Shown here: in pieces, positions 1-5,097 of the stretch
Layout: each line of letters opens with the position of its first letter
Position numbering within the stretch: the stretch's first letter is position 1
From: Phycisphaerales bacterium
Lineage (GTDB): Bacteria; Planctomycetota; Phycisphaerae; Sedimentisphaerales; Anaerohalosphaeraceae
Direction of reading: 5' to 3'
NCBI GenBank assembly: GCA_011055475.1
Contig: DSDH01000200.1
Location: 1-5,097 of the forward strand
Length of the DNA: 5,097 nt
Translations under genes and position numbers: made by a program
Notes under the pieces: generated by a model
The model's database searches: none
What the model was told of the DNA's origin: nothing
Seen by the model: only the letters and a program-made list of their open reading frames with translations

Positions 1-14
1 AAACGGTACTTCAT
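1..14 (-). CDS. cysT: Possible sulfate ABC transporter permease CysT, first codons only (partial)
   Basis: Only the first four codons and part of a fifth lie in the window: an ATG reading M-K-Y-R, preceded on the minus strand by a purine-rich stretch (GGGAAGGGG, at 26-18) that could act as a ribosome binding site, though the spacing of about 3-5 bases is short. It starts 60 bp after the stop of the sulfate-binding protein on the same strand. In sulfate importer operons the permease CysT commonly follows the binding protein, and its short N-terminus is often basic, which fits. The identity rests on position alone. A second in-frame option in another frame (GTG at 18) cannot be excluded. What would decide it is the sequence beyond the left edge, which should read a permease with about six membrane helices. 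Confidence 0.35.
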
Positions 15-74
15 GCACCCCTTCCCATCCCGGACATGAGCCGGTCCCCCCGGCCCCCATCGGAGAATCCTCGC

Positions 75-1169
75 TTACCCGCCCGGTTGGTAGATCTCAT
101 CAAAGGTGCCCCCATCGTCGAAGTGCGCCTTCTGGGCATTCCGCCAACCTCCAAAGACCTGCTCCACCGTGACGCGGTCCACGTCGGGAAATCGCGCCAG
201 ATCTGCCGGATCGGCATGTTCCGGATAGACCGGCCGGTAATAGTGCTTCGCGACGAGCTGTTGCCCCTCCGGCGAATACAGGTACCGCAGGTACGCCTCA
301 GCGACCCTCCGCGTACCGCGCCGGTCAACCACGCGGTCCACCACGGTCACGGGAGGCTCGGCCAGAATGCTGATCGACGGAACGATGATTTCCAGATTGT
401 CACGTCCCAATTCATGGACCGCCAAAAAGGCTTCGTTCTCCCACGCCAACAGGACATCGCCGATACCTCGCTGGACAAAAGTATTCGTCGAGCCCCGCGC
501 GCCGCTGTCCAGAACGGGCACATGCCTGTAGAGTTCGGCCACGAAGGTCTTGGCTTTGGCATTGGCCACCTGAACGCGATCCGCCTGAGTCGGATCATCG
601 AGCACGGACAGGTCTCCGAGTTCCGTCTTGAGCATGAAAGCCCAGGCGGCCAGATAGTTCCAACGAGCTCCCCCGGAGGTCTTGGGGTTGGGGGTAATCA
701 CCTCGACGCCGGGCTTGACCAGGTCATTCCAGTCCCGGATATCCTTCGGATTGCCCCGACGAACCAAGAACACGATGGTCGAGGTGTACGGCGCGCTGTT
801 CTCCGGCAATCGCGTTTGCCAATCGGGCGCGATCAAGCCCGCTCTTTGCGCGATGACGTCTATGTCATAGGAGAGCGCCAGTGTCACAACGTCGGCCTGC
901 AGACCGTCCATGACGGCCCGCGCCTGTTTGCCGGCCCCACCATGCGACTGCTCGAGGACCACATCCTGCCCCGTCTCCCTCTTCCACCAGCGAACGAAAG
1001 CCGCGTTGAACTCCTGATAGAGTTCACGCGTCGGATCGTACGAAACATTCAGCAATCGGACGCTCGCGTCAGTACGACCGGCCTCGGGCAGCCCGCCGGA
1101 GAGCATCCATGCCGCACCTCCCAGGATGACGATCCCCCCAAGTATCCACCACAGCCTTTGTCCTCTCAT
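75..1169 (-). CDS. sbp: Sulfate ABC transporter substrate-binding protein
   Basis: Periplasmic binding protein that captures sulfate (or thiosulfate) and delivers it to the CysTWA importer. Both family signatures are intact. KRETGQDVVLEQS (residues 63-75) fits the K-x-E-T-G-Q...Q-S pattern, followed by HGGAGKQ. NPKTSGGAR (161-169) is the second pattern. The 364-residue length is slightly above the usual 330-350. The N-terminus is basic (MRGQR), then a hydrophobic stretch (about 7-24). I see no clear signal peptidase site and no lipobox cysteine, so it may stay membrane-anchored. A GTG two codons upstream (1175) is the outermost start; I prefer the ATG at 1169, although GAGGTG sits only 3 bases before it. 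It lies 50 bp downstream of the Rrf2 gene and is probably co-transcribed with it. Sulfate versus thiosulfate preference cannot be read from the sequence. Confidence 0.95.
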   Translation of the reverse strand: MRGQRLWWILGGIVILGGAAWMLSGGLPEAGRTDASVRLLNVSYDPTRELYQEFNAAFVRWWKRETGQDVVLEQSHGGAGKQARAVMDGLQADVVTLALSYDIDVIAQRAGLIAPDWQTRLPENSAPYTSTIVFLVRRGNPKDIRDWNDLVKPGVEVITPNPKTSGGARWNYLAAWAFMLKTELGDLSVLDDPTQADRVQVANAKAKTFVAELYRHVPVLDSGARGSTNTFVQRGIGDVLLAWENEAFLAVHELGRDNLEIIVPSISILAEPPVTVVDRVVDRRGTRRVAEAYLRYLYSPEGQQLVAKHYYRPVYPEHADPADLARFPDVDRVTVEQVFGGWRNAQKAHFDDGGTFDEIYQPGG

Positions 1170-1219
1170 AAACACCTCGCATCACCACGTCGGCGAATGG
1201 TCGCCTCCACCATCGCCTC

Positions 1220-1651
1220 TTATCCGGCCACCTCAGATCCCCCATTTCCTTGGGCCAAGTCCGCCAGCGTCAGATTCTCCAACCGCTGAGCGATGTAATC
1301 CCGTATCTCTTTGAACACCGCCAGCAGACCCGGCTCCCGGCTGAGCGGCGTCTGCTCATAGAAGTAGGTGCTGACCGACTCGGTAGGAGCCAGGGCGCCG
1401 TCCATCAGCCGTAGAACCTCGGCGACGGTGATCGCCCGCGCCGGACGCGCCAGCTGGTACCCCCCCTGACTGCCCCGCCGGGTCTTGATGTACCGACTCT
1501 GGCGGAGTACGGACAACAGCAACTCCAGGTACTTCCGCGGGATCGAGTAGGCCGAGCATATCTCGTCGATCTTGACATATCGGTCGGGCCCCTGGCGGGC
1601 CATATAAAGCAACGCCAGAAGCGTGTATTCACTCTTGGTCGTCAATCGCAT
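1220..1651 (-). CDS. Rrf2-family transcriptional regulator, CymR-like, no Fe-S cysteines
   Basis: DNA-binding repressor-type protein of 143 residues, a normal Rrf2 length. The N-terminus MRLTTKSEYTLLALLYMAR is the canonical Rrf2 opening. The winged helix-turn-helix follows (about 28-70): the helices around DEICSAYSIPRKYLELLLSV, then the wing with RRGSQGGYQLARP. ITVAEVLRLMDGALAP (74-89) leads to a C-terminal dimerisation helix. Iron-sulfur members such as IscR and NsrR have three cysteines near residues 90-105. Here that stretch (DGALAPTESVSTYFYEQT) has none; the only cysteine is at 32. This resembles CymR, which controls cysteine and sulfate metabolism. Being first in the sulfate-binding-protein operon, it probably regulates that operon and itself. 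An open frame extends upstream to 1714, but the start at 1651 has an ideal AAGGAGG and lies inside the expected transcript. Confidence 0.93.
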   Translation of the reverse strand: MRLTTKSEYTLLALLYMARQGPDRYVKIDEICSAYSIPRKYLELLLSVLRQSRYIKTRRGSQGGYQLARPARAITVAEVLRLMDGALAPTESVSTYFYEQTPLSREPGLLAVFKEIRDYIAQRLENLTLADLAQGNGGSEVAG

Positions 1652-1659
1652 GTCCAAAG

Positions 1660-1666
1660 CCTCCTT
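1660..1666 (-). promoter_or_regulatory. Strong ribosome binding site that fixes the Rrf2 start
   Basis: On the minus strand AAGGAGG precedes the ATG at 1651 with 8 bases between. This is a near-perfect Shine-Dalgarno match at good spacing. It selects this ATG over the in-frame ATGs upstream (as far as 1714), which would add 21 residues unlike any Rrf2 N-terminus. Confidence 0.8.
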
Positions 1667-1674
1667 GTCTAGCT

Positions 1675-1695
1675 TGTCCATGTAAATGATAGACA
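1675..1695 (-). promoter_or_regulatory. Imperfect dyad over the Rrf2 -10 and start site, candidate Rrf2 operator
   Basis: Read on the minus strand, the arms are TGTCTAT and ATGGACA, separated by 7 bases; they pair at 6 of 7 positions. The dyad covers the proposed -10 hexamer (1691-1686) and the expected transcription start near 1679. Rrf2 proteins bind as dimers to dyads of about this size and often repress their own operon. That this particular dyad is the operator is inference; a 6/7 match is only modestly above chance in AT-rich DNA. Confidence 0.4.
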
Positions 1696-1714
1696 TATTG
1701 CCTTCGTGAATCAA
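1686..1714 (-). promoter_or_regulatory. Sigma70-type promoter for the rrf2-sbp operon
   Basis: On the minus strand TTGATT (1714-1709) and TATCAT (1691-1686) are separated by exactly 17 bases. They match the consensus hexamers at 4 of 6 and 5 of 6 positions. The start would be near 1679, giving a leader of about 28 bases that just contains the AAGGAGG site. The region is visibly more AT-rich than the flanking genes, including an eight-T run on this strand just upstream of the -35. Confidence 0.7.
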
Positions 1715-1747
1715 GAAAAAAAACCAGGGAATCTCCCACGAGCCAGA

Positions 1748-1760
1748 TTGACAAAGTCAA
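1748..1760. repeat. Short palindrome over the -35 element
   Basis: TTGAC-AAA-GTCAA is a perfect 5-bp inverted repeat with a 3-bp centre. It contains the -35 hexamer of the efflux promoter. It may be a secondary regulator contact, or simply a by-product of the TTGACA motif followed by GTCAA of the adjacent operator arm. Confidence 0.35.
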
Positions 1761-1776
1761 ACGACCGTTTTATTCT
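1748..1776 (+). promoter_or_regulatory. Sigma70-type promoter for the tetR-efflux operon
   Basis: A perfect -35 TTGACA (1748-1753), a 17-base spacer and a -10 TATTCT (1771-1776; 4 of 6 matches). The expected start is near 1783. This is only about 6 bases before the first ATG of the TetR gene, so the transcript would be almost leaderless for that start, or have a leader of about 36 bases for the alternative TTG at 1819. The promoter is back to back with the rrf2 promoter, with about 33 bp between the two -35 elements. Confidence 0.75.
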
Positions 1777-1785
1777 GTCGTTTGA
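1757..1785. promoter_or_regulatory. Inverted-repeat operator, probable TetR autorepression site
   Basis: TCAAACGAC (1757-1765) and GTCGTTTGA (1777-1785) are perfect 9-bp inverted arms around an 11-bp spacer. Nested in the left arm is a second palindrome, AAACG-AC-CGTTT (1759-1770). The repeat covers the promoter spacer, the whole -10 and the expected start, so a protein bound here would block RNA polymerase. TetR-family regulators usually repress their own promoter through such dyads, and the TetR gene begins right after it. Perfect complementarity over nine bases in a short gap is unlikely by chance. Binding by this particular protein is inference. Confidence 0.65.
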
Positions 1786-1788
1786 ACC

Positions 1789-2502
1789 ATGTGTTTGAAC
1801 CTTGGACCGGAGATCGCTTTGAAACCGTTAGCCCCTAATCCTTCCTCGGCGTTGGACGTCAATCAGCGGCTGCTTGACGCCGCCGAGGCGGTCTTCGCCG
1901 AAAAGGGCTTTGACGCCGCCGGCATCCGCGAGATCACCTCCCAGGCCGGGTGCAACGTCGCGGCCATCAACTACCACTTTGGCAACAAGGAAAACCTCTA
2001 CCGCGAGGTGTTCCGCCGTCGTCTGCGGCACCTGCGCGACCTGCGGATTCAGGCGATCGACCGCGTTATGAACCAGGGCGACCCGCCGCCCACTCTCGAA
2101 CGGCTGTGCAGCGAGTTCGCCCGCGTCTTTCTCGAGCCGCTCGTGAACCGGCAAGACAACCGCGCCCTGATGAACCTGTTCTGCCGCGAGTTGCATGACC
2201 GTCACCTTGGCCGGGAGTTACTGTTGAATGAAATCATCCTGCCGGTGCAGGACCGTTTCGGCCAAGCCCTCCGACACCTGTGCCCGCGGATGACCAGAGA
2301 TGAGGCGATTCTCAGTGTTCATTGCTTCGCCAGCCAGCTTTTGCACCTGACGCACGTCACCGAGCTCATGCTCAACCGTCACGATCTGGGGCTCGAGGAC
2401 CCTCGTGTTGATCGGGCGGTGGAGCATATCGTGCGATTCACCGTGGCCGGAATGCGCACCTTCTGTGGAGACGATCACCCATGGCCCGCGCACACCTGTT
2501 GA
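1789..2502 (+). CDS. TetR-family regulator of the efflux operon (CerR/CecR-like)
   Basis: Repressor-type regulator, 237 residues from this ATG. The N-terminal TetR helix-turn-helix is clear: NQRLLDAAEAVFAEKG (25-40), then FDAAGIREITSQAG (41-54), then the recognition helix and tail NVAAINYHFGNKENLY (56-71). The remaining roughly 165 residues are the helical ligand-binding and dimer domain. CRELHDRHLG (132-141) and the adjoining ILPVQDRF resemble the C-terminal domain of the CerR/CecR (YbiH) group, whose E. coli member also sits beside a membrane-fusion and export system; that placement is a recollection of the family, not a search. The first 10 residues are weakly supported: this ATG lacks a ribosome site, while TTG at 1819 follows GGAG at 6 bases and would give 227 residues. 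The 3' end overlaps the outer membrane gene by 22 bp. The inducer cannot be inferred. Confidence 0.93.
   Translation: MCLNLGPEIALKPLAPNPSSALDVNQRLLDAAEAVFAEKGFDAAGIREITSQAGCNVAAINYHFGNKENLYREVFRRRLRHLRDLRIQAIDRVMNQGDPPPTLERLCSEFARVFLEPLVNRQDNRALMNLFCRELHDRHLGRELLLNEIILPVQDRFGQALRHLCPRMTRDEAILSVHCFASQLLHLTHVTELMLNRHDLGLEDPRVDRAVEHIVRFTVAGMRTFCGDDHPWPAHTC
1809..1812 (+). promoter_or_regulatory. Possible ribosome binding site for an alternative TetR start (TTG 1819)
   Basis: GGAG lies 6 bases before an in-frame TTG at 1819 that would start the protein at M-K-P-L-A-P. It is the only Shine-Dalgarno-like sequence between the expected transcription start and the conserved helix-turn-helix. The motif is only four bases long, so support is moderate. 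Confidence 0.4.
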
Positions 2503-4004
2503 CCCTCTCTGTGGCGGGGGTCCTCTGTCTTGTATTCGGTGGTTGTATGCTCGGGCCCGACTACGAACGGCCCGACACCCCCACGGGCGCCGATTCGTTT
2601 CATTGGGCGCCGGCCGAGACCGCCGATCCGAACACGATCCTGGGCGCGTGGTGGCGGACGTTCGGCGACCCGCATCTGAACGACCTCGTCGAGCAGGCCC
2701 TGGGGCAAAACTACGACTTGGCCATTGCGGCGGCGAACGTGCTCGAGGCCGAGGCCCTTTTGGCGCAAAGCCGGGGCGCCCGGCTGCCCACGCTGGACTA
2801 CTCCGCCGGACGGACCCGATCCAAGAGTCCCTTGACGACGCCGATCCCGGGGTTCACCAGCGACGCCACCACGAGTTACACCCACCAGCTCAATATCAGC
2901 TACATCGCCGATCTGTTCGGCAGGCTGCGACGCAGTGAGCGGGCGGCGTGGGCCGATCTGGCGGCCACGCAGGCCTCCCGGGATGCACTGATCCACACTA
3001 TCATCGCACAGGTCATCCGCACACGGGTGCAGATCGCCACCCAGCAGCGACTCCTGGCCGTGGCCCAAGCTACGACCGAAAGCCGCCGGACCACGCTGGA
3101 GATCGTCGAGCGGCGGTACGGCCAAGGTCTGGTCGGGCCCGTGGATATCTATCTGGCCCGGGAGAATATCGCGGCGGCACGCGCCGCCGAGCCCCAGTTG
3201 AAACAGTCGCTGGCCCTGGCGGCTAACGCCCTGGATGTGTTGCTCGGACGGGCCCCCGCCGTCGCCGAGCCGATGCCGCGGTCGTTGCCCGAGGTGGCCG
3301 CCCTGCCGCCCGTCCCGCTGACGGTCCCGGCGGCCCTGCTGGACCGCCGGCCAGACGTCCGGGCCGCCGAGATGCAACTGGCCGCGGCCACCGAGCGCAT
3401 CGGCGTGAGCATCGCCCAGATGTATCCCGACCTCACGCTCAGCGCCGCCGGGGGTTACCGGGCCTCGAACTTCGATGCGCTGACGCTGACGGAGAATGAG
3501 CTTTACTCCCTGACCCTCCAGGCGCTGGCCCCGATCTTCCGCGGGGGCCAACTCCGTGCCCAGGTCGGGGCCGCCAGGGCCCGTGCCCAGCGCGCCGCCG
3601 CCGGGTACGCCAAGACCGTGCTGACCGCGATGCGCGAGGTGGAGGATGCCTTGGCCACCGAACAGCTTCTGCAGCAACGACTCAAGGAACTGGATGTGCG
3701 TCTGGCCGAGGCCCGTCGCGCCGAGGTGCTGGCCACCGAACGCTACGGCCGCGGCGCCGAGACGATCCTGACCGTTCTTGAGACCGAGCGTCGCCGACTT
3801 CTGGCCGAAAACGAGCGCATCCAGGTCCAGGGCCAACTGTACAATGCGCGGATCGACCTATGCCTGGCTCTGGGCGGCGATTGGAGCATCGAGAGGACTG
3901 CCGCCCCTGCAGGCGACCCCCCCATCCGAGACCATCAAGAGCAAACCCAAACCGTTGAACACGGGAGCATGAGGTTATGGCGGAACGCAAACCATCCCGA
4001 CTGA
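2481..4004 (+). CDS. Outer membrane efflux lipoprotein, NodT/OprM (TolC) family
   Basis: Outer membrane channel of a tripartite efflux pump; trimers of this family form the exit duct that the adaptor docks onto. The signal peptide (1-21) ends in VFGGC, with Cys22 the likely lipidated residue (the -3 position is F, so the lipobox is imperfect), followed by the family hallmark GPDYERP. GAWWRTFGDPHLNDLVEQAL (55-74) opens the first outer-membrane-efflux repeat; LDRRPDVRAAEMQLAAA (287-303) and IAQMYPDLTLSAAGGY (311-326) open the second, which ends at LCLALGGDW (460-468). The 507 residues compare with the usual 460-500; the excess is a polar tail of about 39 residues after GGDW. GGAG lies 10 bases before the ATG, inside the TetR gene. 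The 3' end overlaps the adaptor gene by 28 bp. Exported substrates cannot be told. Confidence 0.95.
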   Translation: MARAHLLTLSVAGVLCLVFGGCMLGPDYERPDTPTGADSFHWAPAETADPNTILGAWWRTFGDPHLNDLVEQALGQNYDLAIAAANVLEAEALLAQSRGARLPTLDYSAGRTRSKSPLTTPIPGFTSDATTSYTHQLNISYIADLFGRLRRSERAAWADLAATQASRDALIHTIIAQVIRTRVQIATQQRLLAVAQATTESRRTTLEIVERRYGQGLVGPVDIYLARENIAAARAAEPQLKQSLALAANALDVLLGRAPAVAEPMPRSLPEVAALPPVPLTVPAALLDRRPDVRAAEMQLAAATERIGVSIAQMYPDLTLSAAGGYRASNFDALTLTENELYSLTLQALAPIFRGGQLRAQVGAARARAQRAAAGYAKTVLTAMREVEDALATEQLLQQRLKELDVRLAEARRAEVLATERYGRGAETILTVLETERRRLLAENERIQVQGQLYNARIDLCLALGGDWSIERTAAPAGDPPIRDHQEQTQTVEHGSMRLWRNANHPD

Positions 4005-5097
4005 TGAAGTTCATGGGTGTCGGCGTCTTGTTCATTCTGTCCGTGCTGGGCGGCATCCTGGCGGCGGGCGCCCTGGGCTTGGTGATTCAGGCCGTCGGCC
4101 GTTCCCGGGGACAGATCGTGGAGAACAATACGACGACGACCCTGCTGATGGTGCTTACCGCCCAAGCCGTCGGCATGATGATCTTCTTGCTGTTGCGGCG
4201 TCTGTTCCGCACCGGGGGAACGAAGGACTACGCCCAAGTGGTGCTCGTGGCTCTGCTGCTGGTGTTGGGTCTGACGGTGTTCCGCGCCCTAGCCTCGCTG
4301 CGTGAGGCGCCCGTCCGTGCCGAGACTCCGGTGGCCCGGCCCCTGGTCGAGGTTCGGCCGGTCCGCGTCGAGACCATGCCAATGAACGTGCGGGGCTTCG
4401 GCACGGTCCAGCCGCGCGTCGAGGTGAGCGTCGTGCCGCAGGTCGCCGGGCGGGTCGTCGCCTGCCATCCTAGTTTTGTCAATGGAGGTTTCTTCAAGGC
4501 GCACGAGCCGTTGATCACGATCGATCAGCGCGACTATGAATTGGCCGTACAGAACGCCGCTTCCGCGGTGGCGGCGGCCGAGGTCGCCGTGGCCCGCGAG
4601 CAGGCCGAGGCCGTCGTGGCCCGGCAGGAATGGCAGCAACTGCACCCCGGCATCGAGCCGACGTCGCCCCTCGTGCTCCGCGAGCCGCAGGTCAAGCAGG
4701 CCCAGGCCCAACTGCAGGCCGCCGAGGCCCAGTATTCCAGGGCGCTGCTGGATCTGCAGCGAACGGAGGTGAGCCTGCCGTTCAACGGGCGGATCTCGCA
4801 GAAGTCCGTGGACGTTGGCCAATACGTCACACCCGGCCAGCCCGTCGCCCAGGTCTACGGCACGGATCTCGTCGAGATCATCGTGCCCCTGGAGGATCGC
4901 GAACTGCAATGGTTCGACATTCCGGGGGGGATTGCACCGCAAGACATCCCGGGGGACAACGCCCCGGTCGCCCTGCTCAAGACCGACTTCGCCGGACGCC
5001 AGTACACGTGGGAGGGTCGTGTCGTCCGCACCCAGGGTCGCATCGACGAGACCGCCCGAACGGTTCCCGTCGTCATCGAGGTCAAGGCCCCCTTCAC
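3977..5097 (+). CDS. RND-type efflux periplasmic adaptor (HlyD/AcrA family), 3' end cut off
   Basis: Membrane-fusion adaptor linking an inner membrane pump to the outer membrane channel; 373 codons are present and the frame is open at the window edge. The first part is unusual: three hydrophobic segments (about 12-38, 55-74 and 87-106), with RRLFR and K/R-rich ends placed so that the rest faces the periplasm. Then come the adaptor parts: the beta/lipoyl strand V-R-G-F-G-T-V-Q-P (138-146) with PQVAGRV (154-160); a helical hairpin (about 186-264, rich in A, E and Q, tip near HPGIEPTSPLVL); the second lipoyl half LPFNGRISQKSVDVGQYV (267-284); and the beta-barrel from about 296. GGGAG lies 9 bases before the ATG; a second in-frame ATG at 4004 overlaps the upstream TGA. 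The gene missing at the right is probably an AcrB-like pump. Confidence 0.92.
   Translation, partial: MAERKPSRLMKFMGVGVLFILSVLGGILAAGALGLVIQAVGRSRGQIVENNTTTTLLMVLTAQAVGMMIFLLLRRLFRTGGTKDYAQVVLVALLLVLGLTVFRALASLREAPVRAETPVARPLVEVRPVRVETMPMNVRGFGTVQPRVEVSVVPQVAGRVVACHPSFVNGGFFKAHEPLITIDQRDYELAVQNAASAVAAAEVAVAREQAEAVVARQEWQQLHPGIEPTSPLVLREPQVKQAQAQLQAAEAQYSRALLDLQRTEVSLPFNGRISQKSVDVGQYVTPGQPVAQVYGTDLVEIIVPLEDRELQWFDIPGGIAPQDIPGDNAPVALLKTDFAGRQYTWEGRVVRTQGRIDETARTVPVVIEVKAPF

Noticed and set aside
1192..1205. Small hairpin GGCGA-ATGG-TCGCC between the Rrf2 and sulfate-binding genes, considered as a terminator
   Set aside because: The stem is only five base pairs, has no T run after it, and lies between two genes that look co-transcribed.
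36..1289. Long plus-strand open frame (417 codons) opposite the sulfate-binding protein
   Set aside because: It is the antisense of a gene with two intact family signatures, has no recognisable domain, and is open only because GC-rich codons are low in stops on the opposite strand.
1652..1714. N-terminal extension of the Rrf2 protein up to an ATG at 1714
   Set aside because: It would start upstream of the proposed transcript, lacks a ribosome site, and adds residues foreign to the family, while ATG 1651 has AAGGAGG at 8 bases.
2475..3836. Long minus-strand open frame (453 codons) opposite the outer membrane channel gene
   Set aside because: Its composition is low-complexity (G, R, Q, H), with no known motif; it mirrors a clear NodT-family gene.
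4002..4006. TGATG overlap suggesting the adaptor starts at 4004 instead of 3977
   Set aside because: There is no ribosome site before it, whereas ATG 3977 has GGGAG at 9 bases. It is kept only as an alternative; both starts leave the three-segment membrane region intact.
4289..4942. Minus-strand open frame (217 codons) opposite the adaptor gene
   Set aside because: The plus-strand frame encodes clear adaptor motifs through this stretch; the reverse product shows no domain.

Overview
This GC-rich window carries two divergently transcribed gene groups that share a 137-bp regulatory gap (1652-1788). The lipobox-bearing TolC-type outer membrane protein and the periplasmic adaptor show a diderm (Gram-negative type) bacterium. 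The gene content and protein style would fit a Planctomycetota-like or proteobacterial lineage, but the sequence alone does not settle the taxon.

Left arm, minus strand (1-1651): an Rrf2-family regulator without the Fe-S ligand cysteines is followed 50 bp downstream by a sulfate-binding protein of the sulfate ABC importer. That protein matches both sulfate-binding-protein signatures. At the very edge, the first few codons of a probable sulfate permease (cysT) can be made out. This looks like a sulfate-uptake operon headed by its own regulator, comparable in logic to CymR-type control of sulfur metabolism.

Right arm, plus strand (1748-5097): a TetR-family regulator, an outer membrane efflux lipoprotein (NodT/OprM type) and a periplasmic adaptor (HlyD/AcrA type) that runs off the window. 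The three reading frames overlap each other by 22 and 28 bp, so this is a tightly coupled operon. The next gene downstream is probably an RND (AcrB-type) pump, but that lies outside the window. A strong promoter (TTGACA, 17 bp, TATTCT) lies upstream of the TetR gene. A 9-bp perfect inverted repeat covers its spacer, -10 and expected start, as expected for autorepression of the whole efflux operon.

The most unusual points are the adaptor's N-terminus, which has three predicted membrane segments instead of the usual single anchor or signal peptide; the nested palindromes in the efflux promoter, with an unresolved TetR start codon; and a sulfate operon regulator that lacks metal ligands. No mobile element, RNA gene or CRISPR array was seen. 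No new multi-gene system is evident: the window reads as a sulfate importer next to a tripartite efflux operon.
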